Shown in pieces: positions 37,150-45,946 of a stretch of DNA of 64,000 bases; the stretch's first letter is position 1; the number at the start of each line of letters is the position of its first letter. Below the pieces are notes generated by a model. The model saw only the letters and a program-made list of their open reading frames with translations. It ran no database searches and was not told the DNA's origin. The stretch is from Pontibacter rufus (GTDB taxonomy: Bacteria > Bacteroidota > Bacteroidia > Cytophagales > Hymenobacteraceae), in NCBI RefSeq assembly GCF_015694705.1, contig NZ_JADQDR010000005.1:1-64000 (forward strand). Reading direction: 5' to 3'. The translations under genes were made by a program, and so were the position numbers.

Positions 37150-37169
37150 GATCTAATAATAGCAGCAAT

Positions 37170-37205
37170 AAAAAAGGAGAAACCTCACCAGGTTTCTCCT
37201 TTTTT
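37170..37205 (+). terminator. Terminator after the TPR gene
   Basis: Sixteen-base arms (37170-37185 and 37190-37205) pair perfectly around a 4-base loop, with A6 upstream and T6 downstream. It lies 20 bases after the TPR stop codon. Confidence 0.93.
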
Positions 37206-37310
37206 ATTGAAAGAAGTTTTGAACAAGGACAAAGGGTTTTTGAAGCAATTGAAAGCAAAAGCTCTAGCAGAAGATAGCTCAGCGAAGGGGAAAGCTATTA
37301 TATAATTTAA

Positions 37311-37399
37311 TACTTAACATAATATAAATTATAAGACTTATAATATACGATAAAATCATACCTTATAAAGTGTCACTTATAATATACTTTATGTTAAGT
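37311..37399. repeat. AT-rich imperfect inverted repeat
   Basis: Segments 37311-37336 and 37375-37399 form an imperfect inverted repeat of about 25 bases. The 10-mer CTTATAATAT also occurs twice as a direct repeat within it. The 394-base gap 37150-37543 holds only this structure and two terminators. A decayed mobile element end or a nucleoid-protein site is possible. Confidence 0.5.
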
Positions 37400-37464
37400 A
37401 AATATGTAGGGATGAAAGCTTGTCCGGGAAAAAGTAAACCGGATTATAAGTAATGCAGCTAAAA

Positions 37465-37492
37465 CAAAAGGCCGAATAAATCGGCCTTTTTG
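37465..37492 (-). terminator. Terminator for the EF-hand gene
   Basis: Arms 37465-37475 and 37481-37492 with GGCCGA/TCGGCC cores and flanking A and T runs. It lies 52 bases past the stop of the minus-strand EF-hand gene and would work in both directions. Confidence 0.8.
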
Positions 37493-37543
37493 CTAAAGCC
37501 TTTGCATAGCTGCTCAGGCCTCTGTTTAAGTGATGTAGCTAAC

Positions 37544-38140
37544 CTACTTCTTATAATTGCGGTTTACAATGTCCAAATATTCCAAGCTATCCAGCTTACC
37601 GTCATTATTACGGTCCCAGAGCACGAAAACTCCATCCACATACTCGCGTTCAGTCAGTTTTTTATCCTTGTCTGTGTCCCATTTATTAAACCAATCGCTG
37701 CGGGCAATGCCAGCGCGGTGTTCTTCTTCAGACAGCTTGCCATCGTTGTTGGTGTCCCAGGCAGCCCAGGTTTCGTTGGGCATGTTGTAGTCCTTAATGC
37801 CCGTGTTAAACTCGTTTTCGTCCAGACTTTTATCTTTATTGGTATCCCAGGTATTGTACATACTGCTATTGAACTCATTCTCATCGAGAACCTTATCTCC
37901 ATTTACGTCAAAGTCTTCATAATACGTGGTGGTAACCAACGTTGAGTATAGTCCGTCATGATCCAGGTCCACAGCGCGTACTTCTCTTACTACAACCGGA
38001 TCGTCCATAGCTTCTTCAGTGGCCACTGCATTGCCGGTGTTTTCGTCTTCCATAGCGTTTTCAGTGGTTTTGTCGGAACAGGCCAGCAGGCCGGCTGCGG
38101 CTAAACACATAAGGCTTCCTGTGATGCTGATTTTTTTCAT
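37544..38140 (-). CDS. EF-hand calcium-binding lipoprotein
   Basis: A 198-residue protein with a lipoprotein signal (L-L-A-C, Cys21) and then an acidic spacer. Five EF-hand loops of the D-x-N/D-x-D-G/K-x-L-x-x-x-E type follow: DVNGDKVLDENE, DTNKDKSLDENE, DTNNDGKLSEEE, DTDKDKKLTERE and DRNNDGKLDSLE. A weaker one starts at D-L-D-H-D-G. It should bind several calcium ions at the cell envelope. The start at 38140 gives the cleanest signal peptide; the frame is open ten codons upstream. Confidence 0.85.
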   Translation of the reverse strand: MKKISITGSLMCLAAAGLLACSDKTTENAMEDENTGNAVATEEAMDDPVVVREVRAVDLDHDGLYSTLVTTTYYEDFDVNGDKVLDENEFNSSMYNTWDTNKDKSLDENEFNTGIKDYNMPNETWAAWDTNNDGKLSEEEHRAGIARSDWFNKWDTDKDKKLTEREYVDGVFVLWDRNNDGKLDSLEYLDIVNRNYKK

Positions 38141-38342
38141 TTCCATAGTTAGTTTTTTAATGTTGAACATAGTGTATAATAATTTTTACGCGCCAAGTGC
38201 CATGTTGTTATGTCTCGTGCTGCCCGGAAAAGATGTATAGCACATTCAGAAGAAAAGATAAGTAGGCCCATGATAACCGAACCCTGAGGCTCCGCCAGCG
38301 GTATGCATGAATAGTATAGAACTTTAATCAATAAGGAAACAA

Positions 38343-38744
38343 ATGCAAATTACATTAGAACAAGCCGAGGCAGCCATACATGCCGCCAAACAAAAGGCAA
38401 CAGCATTAAACCTGAAGATGAACATCGCCGTGGTGGATGCCGGTGCTAACCTTGTTGCCTTTGCACGCATGGACGGTGCCTGGCTGGGCTCTGTAGACAT
38501 TGCCATCCGCAAAGCCAGAACAGCACGCTTTTTTGATATGCCCACCGGCGATTTGGGCCAATTGTCGCAGCCGGGGGGCCCGCTATACAACATCGAGCAC
38601 TCCAATGGCGGCCTGATTACGTTTCCGGGCGGAATACCTGTAAAGGATAACAACGGAGAAGTGATTGGCGCTATTGGCGTATCGGGCAGCACAGTAGAAA
38701 ACGATCACCAGGTGGCGCAGGCCGGCATCGATGCGTTGCAGTAA
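38343..38744 (+). CDS. GlcG/HbpS family protein
   Basis: A 133-residue protein of the GlcG/HbpS family (PF03928). The opening I-T-L-E-Q-A, then the [21 protein letters not shown] core, and the G-G-I-P-V segment with G-A-I-G-V-S-G are characteristic. Streptomyces HbpS binds haem and takes part in redox sensing, but many members have no known ligand. It has no signal peptide, so it is cytoplasmic. It is a single gene, convergent with the holin-like gene across a strong hairpin. Confidence 0.88.
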   Translation: MQITLEQAEAAIHAAKQKATALNLKMNIAVVDAGANLVAFARMDGAWLGSVDIAIRKARTARFFDMPTGDLGQLSQPGGPLYNIEHSNGGLITFPGGIPVKDNNGEVIGAIGVSGSTVENDHQVAQAGIDALQ

Positions 38745-38794
38745 AACCAGCCGGCCAGCTGCTTTTAGTATAAGTTAAATGGCGCCGGTATTTA

Positions 38795-38840
38795 AAATTA
38801 TAGCCTGCACCGCTATAAAAAGCAGTGCAGGCTATAATTT
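38795..38840. terminator. Bidirectional terminator
   Basis: Twenty-base arms (38795-38814 and 38821-38840) match at 19 positions, with a 6-base loop and flanking A/T runs. It separates two convergent genes. Confidence 0.88.
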
Positions 38841-38859
38841 GTTTTATGAAAATGTACTG

Positions 38860-39270
38860 TTAGCTGTAGTAGCTCATCAGTTGCTCGGTTTGCGCCGGTT
38901 GGTCAAGCCTGGTATATTCGTCATTGTCAGCATCACCCTGCATCCAGCCTACGGCGGCAAGCGCCAGCGCTGTAACCACAGCAATAATGAGGGCAGGCAA
39001 AAATCCGTCTACCTTAAAGTTGCCAACCAGGGCATCTACCAGCTTGATCATCAGCGCTGTTACAATCAGGTTAATGATAATCCGCAACAGGAACAGTGTA
39101 ACCAGATTAAACACAAAGCCGAGCAAAAGGCCAATCGTCGCGTTAAAAATACCAATCAGGAAAGCTACCCAAAGCGCCGTCCAAAAGCTTTTAACATGAA
39201 CGCTTGGCATCATGTACGAGAGCACTAATATCACCCCCGCGCTAACTAATAAGTTAATAATATAGTCCAT
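38860..39270 (-). CDS. Phage-holin-family membrane protein (4 TMS, PF04020 type)
   Basis: A 136-residue protein with four closely spaced hydrophobic helices (about residues 4-22, 28-50, 52-75 and 88-108) and a short acidic tail. The arrangement and the small loops match the Mycobacterial 4 TMS phage holin family, which is chromosomal in most bacteria and has no proven holin role. Nothing else here is phage-like. It has its own minus-strand unit. Confidence 0.8.
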   Translation of the reverse strand: MDYIINLLVSAGVILVLSYMMPSVHVKSFWTALWVAFLIGIFNATIGLLLGFVFNLVTLFLLRIIINLIVTALMIKLVDALVGNFKVDGFLPALIIAVVTALALAAVGWMQGDADNDEYTRLDQPAQTEQLMSYYS

Positions 39271-39349
39271 AGTTTTTAATTTAGGTTGTACTTAGAGTTC
39301 TTCATACGGGTACAACCATAAATAGATGGTGCTGCCGGGCCGTACTCCC

Positions 39350-40033
39350 CTACTCTGTCCTGTATTCCGGTTTCAGGAGGTTACCGAAGTGGGCTACAAA
39401 TTTTTGCACTTTGGGTATGGCCACTGCCTGCACGTATGGATCGTCGGGGTTGCGCCTGTAGTAATCCTGGTGGTATTTTTCGGCTTCCCAGAACTTGTCG
39501 AAAGGTTTTACTTCCGTTACAATTTTGTTGCGGAAGGTACCTGACTCGTTCAGTTCTTTGATATAATCTTCTATCACCTGCCGTTCTTCCGGCGTTTTGT
39601 AAAAGACGATGGAGCGATACTGGTGGCCGATGTCGTTGCCCTGGCGATCGATAGTGGTGGGGTCGTGGGTGGCAAAGAAAACCTCCAGCAGTTGCTGATA
39701 CGTTATCTGCGCCGGATCATAAAACACCTGCACCGACTCGGCATAATTTGTATTTCCGGCGCTTACTTGTTGATAGGTCGGATTTTTACCGGTGCCTCCG
39801 GCATAACCCGATATAACGGCTTTTACGCCTTGCAGCCTTTCAAAAAAAGCTTCTGTGCACCAGAAACAGCCGCCCGAAAAAGTAGCAACAGCCAGGCCGG
39901 TAGTATCAGTATTGGCAAGCGTCTGGATGCTTTCATCATCTTCTGATCCGGAGGCATTGCTGTTTGCCTCAGAGCAGGACACATTTAAAAGCACCAGCAG
40001 AGGCAGCAAAAAAGAATATAAGCGGTTCGCCAT
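39350..40033 (-). CDS. msrA: Peptide-methionine (S)-S-oxide reductase, lipoprotein form
   Basis: A 227-residue MsrA that repairs oxidised methionine in proteins. The catalytic G-G-C-F-W-C motif has Cys56 as nucleophile. Other conserved parts are S-G-Y-A-G-G, Y-A-E-S-V-Q-V-F-Y-D-P and H-D-P-T-T-I-D-R-Q-G-N-D-I-G-H-Q-Y-R. The N-terminus is a signal with Cys20 as possible lipidation site, followed by a Ser/Asn/Asp-rich linker, so this form works in the periplasm. An msrB gene is not adjacent. Confidence 0.93.
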   Translation of the reverse strand: MANRLYSFLLPLLVLLNVSCSEANSNASGSEDDESIQTLANTDTTGLAVATFSGGCFWCTEAFFERLQGVKAVISGYAGGTGKNPTYQQVSAGNTNYAESVQVFYDPAQITYQQLLEVFFATHDPTTIDRQGNDIGHQYRSIVFYKTPEERQVIEDYIKELNESGTFRNKIVTEVKPFDKFWEAEKYHQDYYRRNPDDPYVQAVAIPKVQKFVAHFGNLLKPEYRTE

Positions 40034-40268
40034 AGTTTAGAATTTAGTATAATCTATACTACGGCAACAACTGGAAAGCGGATTGGGTTTTAACTTTCCG
40101 CAGATAACAGCTAAAATCTCCTGCCACCTACAGCGCCCGGCTTCTGATAAGTATAAAACAAGCGGTCACCATACTGATAGCGCCTGTACTTTCTTTTTAA
40201 ATCTGAAGCCAGATTTTGGCATCGGCATTTTGTTAATGCTTTCCGACAGGACTTGGGTTAACTTATAC

Positions 40269-41270
40269 TTAATAGAGGCTATGCTTTCTGTCGGCAATTA
40301 CTTTTTCGAGGTCCCAGTTTACGCGCTCTTTAAACGGGTGGAGCCGCACATCGCAGGCTTTATTAGAGCAGATGGCACAGGATGGCGCAATACAGGGATC
40401 TGTATGTATAAAAAGCTCGATATCCGGGTCTATTTTACTGCGGATCAGTTTGCCTACCGCTTCTACCTCGTCGTGGGCTTCCAGCACGTTCAGGTACCAG
40501 GGCACCGTCAGGTGGCAGTCGATGTGCAGCGTGGAGCCATACTTTATCACGCGCAGGTTATGGATGTCGATCCAGTTAACGCGCCTGTTTTCGTTTAGAA
40601 CCTGCACAATATGTTTCAGCAACTCATAATCAGCTTCATCCATAATGCCTGCCACCGAGCTGCGCAGAATCTTATAGCCGGTAAATCCGATAATAGCGCC
40701 AAACAGGATAGCTACGGCGCTGTCGAGCCATACCAGGCCGGTGAGATAAATCAGCAGCAGCCCCAGCAGAATGCCCACTGTGGAGTAAGCATCGGATTTC
40801 AGGTGCTTCCCTCCTGCTATCAGCACCAGCGAGTTGTTTGCACGCCCTTTACGCTCTGTGAGCATACCGATGCCATAGTTTACAGCACCGGAAATGGCAA
40901 CCAGGAGTATGCCCAGGTCCAGCTGGTGCAGCGGCACGGGCGCAAAAAGGTTCAGCACAGACTTGATGATGATTACGCCGCCGGCTACCATAATCATGGA
41001 ACCTTCGAGGGTAGAAGCAATAAATTCTATTTTGCCATGACCATAGGGATGATTCTCATCGCGCGGCTGCGCCGACAAAATAAGGCTATACAGCGAGAAA
41101 GCACCGGCCACTACATTTATAATAGATTCGAGGGCATCAGTGAGAATGGCATTGGAGTTGGTCAGGAAGAAGGCTACGAACTTGGCTATCAGCAACAAAA
41201 CGCCCACCACCACAACGAGCACCTGCAGCCGTACGCCTTCAGATTGTTTCTTTAAAGATTGGTTGGTCAT
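40269..41270 (-). CDS. Cation diffusion facilitator transporter
   Basis: A 333-residue CDF exporter with six helices (about 17-290) and a cytoplasmic domain. H-P-Y-G-H-G-K-I-E-F after helix 3 and H-L-K-S-D in helix 5 are family marks, the latter giving His and Asp of the transport site. In helix 2 the motif reads T-D-A-L-E-S, so one acidic ligand found in E. coli FieF appears to be replaced or shifted. The C-terminus bears four cysteines (C-x4-C-x2-C-x4-C), likely an extra metal site. Metal specificity is not clear. It is a single gene. Confidence 0.88.
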   Translation of the reverse strand: MTNQSLKKQSEGVRLQVLVVVVGVLLLIAKFVAFFLTNSNAILTDALESIINVVAGAFSLYSLILSAQPRDENHPYGHGKIEFIASTLEGSMIMVAGGVIIIKSVLNLFAPVPLHQLDLGILLVAISGAVNYGIGMLTERKGRANNSLVLIAGGKHLKSDAYSTVGILLGLLLIYLTGLVWLDSAVAILFGAIIGFTGYKILRSSVAGIMDEADYELLKHIVQVLNENRRVNWIDIHNLRVIKYGSTLHIDCHLTVPWYLNVLEAHDEVEAVGKLIRSKIDPDIELFIHTDPCIAPSCAICSNKACDVRLHPFKERVNWDLEKVIADRKHSLY

Positions 41271-41397
41271 GCCTTTACACTTCGCTTTGGAAGGGCAAAG
41301 TTACCACAAACCGCTGCCAAGCTCAACCTAATTTATCCCGCATCCGAAATTTTACTGTTCGTGCCGGCTGCACCCGATTAAGAAACGATATGGCGTG

Positions 41398-41757
41398 TCA
41401 GCTGTTCAGGGTATCGCTTAAATCCAGCCAGTGGGGATTCATAGAGGCAATCAGGTTATAAGTTGCATCCAGGCTGTTTGACTTTAGCTGGCGTATTCGG
41501 TTAAGAGCTGCCTCCTCTGCTTTATAATGCTCATAATAGACGAGGTGAAGGTTCGGAGCATCAGTCTGCGCTACCGGGTGATGATGGCCGATGTTGCGTA
41601 TCTGCTGCTGCAGATCGCTGGCCAAACCAATTTGTACATCTGTTTGTGGCTGACTGCCCAGGATGTACACAAAATATTCTCCCTGTTGTGGTGATTGCAT
41701 GGCTGAGCTCTTTTGGGCATATACGGCTTTGCAGGCACTGCGTTTAATCTCAGCCAT
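41398..41757 (-). CDS. Degenerate GIY-YIG domain protein
   Basis: A 119-residue protein whose middle resembles small GIY-YIG nucleases of the YhbQ group: Y-F-V-Y-I-L, later L-V-Y-Y-E-H-Y and N-P-H-W-L-D-L near the end. The second signature is V-Q-I-G instead of Y-Y-I-G, and the usual catalytic Arg after D-L is Gln (D-L-Q-Q-Q). Nuclease activity is therefore doubtful. An alternative start is the Met at 41700, directly before the domain. It is a single gene. Confidence 0.65.
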   Translation of the reverse strand: MAEIKRSACKAVYAQKSSAMQSPQQGEYFVYILGSQPQTDVQIGLASDLQQQIRNIGHHHPVAQTDAPNLHLVYYEHYKAEEAALNRIRQLKSNSLDATYNLIASMNPHWLDLSDTLNS

Positions 41758-41943
41758 AGTAGTTGTTGCTCAGGGAGAATAGTAGTATGATTTTTGCCAT
41801 CTTACTATAATACTTTTCTTTATCAGACTCGTACAATACTTGAACAACAGACACCTTTGTTACTGTCGGCACTATCGATAGCTGGATAACTTGATTACGG
41901 ATCAGTAGCTACTAGCTAAACGTTAGCGTGAGAACAGAAAGCA

Positions 41944-42870
41944 ATGGAAAATAAAGGAGTAAACAATGTCTTACAGGCCTTGCATAAGGAGCGTATCGAC
42001 ACGCTAACCAAAGAGGCACTGGTTAAGGCATTCCATGATGACGGGATTTTTGACCTGGAAGGTATTGCAGAGCATATGCTGATGCGGCTCAGAAAGGACA
42101 TTGAAATCCAGCGGAACGAACCTCACCAAGGAGACTTCTCACTACTGGGCAAGCGCACACCACAAGAGATTGCCCGCAACATCGTTCACCGAACGCCTGA
42201 GGTGCCTTTTATCCTTGACGGTGTAACCTATGACCCGACAGATATAAATAGATTTAATGGGCAGGCATTGCTGTTTATGCCTATTGTGGCAGCAGACGGA
42301 AGCAAATGGCTACAGCTCTTCCACGATGAAACCAGCTCAGTTTTGGCAGGCTACTTCCAGGTGCGGCAGATAGCAACCATCCTCTATCCAGCTGATTTCA
42401 CACTTCCTGGTGTATCGAATCCTACTCCTCCCGGGCAACCTCCGGGAACAAGCAATCCCAATGATCCACCTCCCATTAATATTGGCGTCGGTTGCGGAGG
42501 TATCACAGGCATTCCATGTGGTCAATCTCAGCCACCCTCACAGCCGCCGCCTCAGCACCACGAGCCTGCCCCACCCGTTAATTGGGGTCAGGTGCAGATG
42601 TTTGATGATGCGGATTATGAGGGGAACTGGTTCTGGCTGGCTAAAGACTTTATGTGGACAGATCTGACAAGGGTGAGCCGCGGCGGCTGGTTTGGGGGCG
42701 ACTGGAACGATGCGATTTCCTCCCTCGCCTCTACCAATACATCCTGCATATACTGCGAGCATGTTAACCTGGAAGGCTCCAAACTTGTGCTTGGACCAAA
42801 CAATCCGGTTCCTCACCTTTCTGCATTGGGCTGGAATGATCGTATTTCTTCGGTTTTAAACTTCGGTTAA
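41944..42870 (+). CDS. Beta/gamma-crystallin domain protein
   Basis: A 308-residue protein. Residues 1-150 form a domain that I do not recognise, helical at first and then beta-rich. A Pro-rich linker spans about 155-213. Residues 217-308 are a beta/gamma-crystallin domain with two Greek-key calcium motifs, N-D-A-I-S-S at 255-260 and N-D-R-I-S-S at 298-303, both fitting the (N/D)(N/D)-x-x-S-S consensus. It lacks a signal peptide. The next gene begins 73 bases downstream on the same strand and probably belongs with it. Function unknown; calcium binding is a firm prediction. Confidence 0.8.
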   Translation: MENKGVNNVLQALHKERIDTLTKEALVKAFHDDGIFDLEGIAEHMLMRLRKDIEIQRNEPHQGDFSLLGKRTPQEIARNIVHRTPEVPFILDGVTYDPTDINRFNGQALLFMPIVAADGSKWLQLFHDETSSVLAGYFQVRQIATILYPADFTLPGVSNPTPPGQPPGTSNPNDPPPINIGVGCGGITGIPCGQSQPPSQPPPQHHEPAPPVNWGQVQMFDDADYEGNWFWLAKDFMWTDLTRVSRGGWFGGDWNDAISSLASTNTSCIYCEHVNLEGSKLVLGPNNPVPHLSALGWNDRISSVLNFG

Positions 42871-42943
42871 GCCTGATTTTTACTCTTGCTATATGTTTAT
42901 AATTTAATATATTAAAATAACTATATGAAAGGAGCACATTACC

Positions 42944-44509
42944 ATGAGGCCGGCAGAACTTGATGTCACGTTAACGCTTTATAATCTCACCTGCAATACC
43001 CCGGAAGATAGTGGCGGCGATGAGCCATACATGTGGATATTAGGGTTTAAAGTGGATGCCGAAACAATTGGTCCTCCACTTCCGGGATCTAATTCTATCT
43101 TACCGAATTTCGGTGTAAAAGTATTTCAGGGCGTTCCTGCTTTCCCTAACCTGCTTGGTCCTGATGAATCTGTTGGCGCTGATCCAACAAATCCGATTCC
43201 TATTCCTGCTGCTCTCGGCACACGCTCGTTCCGCCTCAAGCCTGCGCTGTTGCCCCTTGCCGGCTGGTTTCCTGGCATTGCTGGCATTGTGAGCCTGTTG
43301 TGGGAGAAAGACAACTTTGATCCGGGAACTGCAGAGGCTGGGCACAAAAAATTTAATGAGTTGTTTGGCCCTGCCTTATCTACGGAAATTACCAACCTGA
43401 TTAATGGAGGTTTTGATGAGGCACTTTCGAAAGATGCAAATGGCAACGCCACGCAGCTGCCGGCAGAAGGCCCGTCGCTACCCTGGCGCCTGTCCAGGCT
43501 CCGTGATGCTGCAGGCAGAAAGAATGCCGTTAAAGCAATTACTAATAAAGTAAAAGAAGAAATTATCAATAGTATAAAAGATGCCATTACTGATGAGGCA
43601 GGTCTTGACGAACTATTTGATCCTGATGATATGCTTGGAGTAGACGCGGCAGTATTTCTGGGAGACGAGCTTACAAATACGTCAACCTTTTCTTTATCAT
43701 TTACGGATGACGAAGCAGATTATACTGCAAAAGGTTTCGCTATCGGGGCCCGGGTACATGTGGCGAGTCTGATATCTACAGTAACAAAGGTAGAGCGTAC
43801 GGTTGACAAAGATTTAGGCCTTTGGTTGCGGGTTTGCTGGTTCGATTACAAATTGTATTGGGCACATGCTTTTAAGCTTGTAACTACCACTAAGTTTGAA
43901 TTGAAGAACACTGTCGGGGAACTCCCTACCTCAGTACGCTGGTTTTTAGACGATACTCCACTAACTGCAGGCCAGGGCAGCATCTCTGTTGTTTACGAGC
44001 CGGTGGATATCTATGCCGGCCCCCCGCAGGATGCTCTGGCATCTTATTATACTGGCGGGCCAGGTTTGCTTTCATATAACGCAACAGGCTCTGCATTGGA
44101 GGTGACTAACCAGGGTGGCAATGGTGTGTTTTATGGCAAGGTTAGCGTTTTATATGCTTATGCAGGCGACCCATCACTGTCACCCCCTCCACCACCAAGG
44201 CCAATCAGCGAACTTCTGGCGCTTGGCTACGAACAAGAAGCCGAACTGGGCATAATGGCTGTTGAGTTGGAAATGAATGAAGCCTATAATGAAGATATAA
44301 AGCGCTGCAAGCGCGTAGTAAGTGAGATAGATCAAAAACATATAGCCGTAAACATGGGCAAGGCAGTCATTAACCCGGGTGATCCTCCGCCGTACAAACA
44401 AGCGCTGTTAGACCGCGTTACGTCAGCAGCGAACCTTGCGAATGCTGTCGGACTTCGCATAGGAACCCAGCAGAACATGAAAGTTCCCTCTTTACGTCAG
44501 AATCAGTAA
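42944..44509 (+). CDS. 521-residue protein of unknown function, partner of the crystallin gene
   Basis: I do not recognise this protein. The N-terminal 120 residues are beta-rich and begin with L-D-V-T-L-T-L-Y. A helical, charged region with many Asn and Lys follows (about 130-230). The middle (about 250-400) is again beta-rich. A short P6 run near 415 leads into a helical C-terminus. There is no signal peptide and no membrane helix. A strong AAAGGAG Shine-Dalgarno at 42928-42934 precedes the ATG by nine bases, which is unusual in this window and suggests high or coupled expression. It follows the crystallin gene by 73 bases. Confidence 0.7.
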   Translation: MRPAELDVTLTLYNLTCNTPEDSGGDEPYMWILGFKVDAETIGPPLPGSNSILPNFGVKVFQGVPAFPNLLGPDESVGADPTNPIPIPAALGTRSFRLKPALLPLAGWFPGIAGIVSLLWEKDNFDPGTAEAGHKKFNELFGPALSTEITNLINGGFDEALSKDANGNATQLPAEGPSLPWRLSRLRDAAGRKNAVKAITNKVKEEIINSIKDAITDEAGLDELFDPDDMLGVDAAVFLGDELTNTSTFSLSFTDDEADYTAKGFAIGARVHVASLISTVTKVERTVDKDLGLWLRVCWFDYKLYWAHAFKLVTTTKFELKNTVGELPTSVRWFLDDTPLTAGQGSISVVYEPVDIYAGPPQDALASYYTGGPGLLSYNATGSALEVTNQGGNGVFYGKVSVLYAYAGDPSLSPPPPPRPISELLALGYEQEAELGIMAVELEMNEAYNEDIKRCKRVVSEIDQKHIAVNMGKAVINPGDPPPYKQALLDRVTSAANLANAVGLRIGTQQNMKVPSLRQNQ

Positions 44510-44690
44510 CGCTGCCCTCTCACGGTGCCGGAAAACTCTCCATATTACTTCTCTGAAGTATAAAGCTGAGGTATAGCTATTTATATTCCCGATAATTATC
44601 GAGTTCTCGTTAATTAATGGCAGGAGACATCAGACATCGGCAATTCCGGGCAGAAGTATCGTAAAGACAACGGAACCAAAGTATAAAAGA

Positions 44691-44954
44691 ATGCCTCTTA
44701 ACCCTAAATTACAGAAACTGCTGGAAAAAACGTATGCACCGCAGGAGCGCTTCGATAGCAAATTTTCGGATAAAGACATCACCTACATCACCAATGAATC
44801 TGGCGAGCCGGTTACGCTTTTTATTGGCAGGCGGCAACAGGACGGCAGTATAGCAGGAGAACGCTATGTGCGCCGTATTATAAGGGAAGCCAACAGCTCA
44901 GGCATTGCCAGAAGCCATTGGGAATTAAAGGGGAAAGTCAGCCGCGGAAATTAG
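44691..44954 (+). CDS. Small protein of unknown function
   Basis: An 87-residue protein with no signal peptide or membrane segment. It is basic in its C-terminal half (G-R-R-Q-Q-D-G, Y-V-R-R-I-I-R-E). I do not recognise its family. Its stop overlaps the convergent gene by 4 bases, and its coding style fits the local genome, so it is probably real. Confidence 0.6.
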   Translation: MPLNPKLQKLLEKTYAPQERFDSKFSDKDITYITNESGEPVTLFIGRRQQDGSIAGERYVRRIIREANSSGIARSHWELKGKVSRGN

Positions 44955-45157
44955 GATTCCAGATCTTCCAGGTCAAAATCTTTGCCTTTGCCATACTTGA
45001 TGAGATCGTGCAGGTAATAAATATCCAGCGTGGTTAAATCCTTTACGCGGTACACCTGATCTTCAGGCATATCTATCACCTGAAACTCAAATTCCTCTCC
45101 ATAGTTGCGCAGCCGGTACTTTTTGCCTTTGCGCAGGTTGTCAATCGATAGTGGCAT
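44951..45157 (-). CDS. Small acidic/basic protein of unknown function
   Basis: A 68-residue cytoplasmic protein. The N-terminus is basic (L-R-K-G-K-K-Y-R-L-R), the middle resembles a small beta-barrel with alternating hydrophobic residues, and the end is acidic (D-F-D-L-E-D-L-E). No family is recognised. It overlaps the end of the convergent 87-residue gene by 4 bases. Confidence 0.55.
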   Translation of the reverse strand: MPLSIDNLRKGKKYRLRNYGEEFEFQVIDMPEDQVYRVKDLTTLDIYYLHDLIKYGKGKDFDLEDLES

Positions 45158-45422
45158 GATGCGGTATTAAGTATAAATCAAGGTACAGATGGAGGCACAA
45201 CTTGCCGGAAAAATCAGCAAAGAATAGTAACCAGATTCCCCGCTTTTGAGGAGCGGTTAAGGATGGCTTATTATTTATTTCCGATAAGTTCTGACGCTGG
45301 CTATATGTACCGGCAAAATAAACTAAAAATACAAGATGGCGGATCAGGAAAATGATTTTCATGAGCAAATGTATACTTGCGTCCGTCACCTGTTCATACT
45401 TGATTCATGCGGCACAGTTACA

Positions 45423-45466
45423 AAAAATAAAGCCCGGCTGTAAACCTGCAGCCGGGCTTTATTTTT
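45423..45466. terminator. Strong bidirectional terminator
   Basis: Perfect 18-base arms (45423-45440 and 45449-45466) with an 8-base loop, a GCCCGGCTG core and A5/T5 flanks. It ends the minus-strand gene that stops at 45477. The rest of the 319-base gap 45158-45476 holds nothing recognisable. Confidence 0.93.
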
Positions 45467-45476
45467 ATCAGTACTT

Positions 45477-45809
45477 CTACTGCACGAATTTACCAGAGAA
45501 TGAAGTATGCCCCGCCGCCGCTTTTACGACGTATAGTCCGGCTGTCAGGGGCTGCACCGGAATGGTAAGCCTGCCGGCCGTATCAGCCAGCGTAGATTGG
45601 TGGTTGAGAATAACGTGTCCTTTTGCATGTGCCAGCACAAGCTGCATGGCGCCTGTACTTACATGCTGATAATTAACATCCAGGACTGAAGTAGCGGCAT
45701 TGTAGTATACTTGACTTATACTGCTTGCTGCCGCTTTAATTGGCTGCAGGCTAATTGCCTTTACATTCAATTTTATCTTTATACAAGAACAAAGTATAGC
45801 CAAAGGCAT
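45477..45809 (-). CDS. Orphan T9SS C-terminal sorting domain-like protein
   Basis: A 110-residue protein. The last 80 residues look like a T9SS type A sorting domain: a Y-Y-N-A-A-T-S-V-L-D-V opening, hydrophobic strands, then L-T-A-G-L-Y-V-V-K-A and a closing G-K-F-V-Q. Such domains normally sit at the end of large secreted proteins. Here only about 30 residues precede it, without a convincing signal peptide. It may be the remnant of a larger gene or a short independent protein. A strong terminator follows. Confidence 0.6.
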   Translation of the reverse strand: MPLAILCSCIKIKLNVKAISLQPIKAAASSISQVYYNAATSVLDVNYQHVSTGAMQLVLAHAKGHVILNHQSTLADTAGRLTIPVQPLTAGLYVVKAAAGHTSFSGKFVQ

Positions 45810-45946
45810 TTATGGTTAATTTTACATGCCGCCGTATAAAAGCAAAGGTGAAGCAGGTAGAATATAAGTGAGGATGATGGGTTTGGGATTACTTATACTT
45901 TGTTATACTTTATGCATGCAGACGGGATGATAAACTTTGATCAGGT

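Noticed and set aside
38860..39270. A prophage remnant suggested by the holin-like protein
   Set aside because: No other phage gene is near, and this family is common on ordinary chromosomes.
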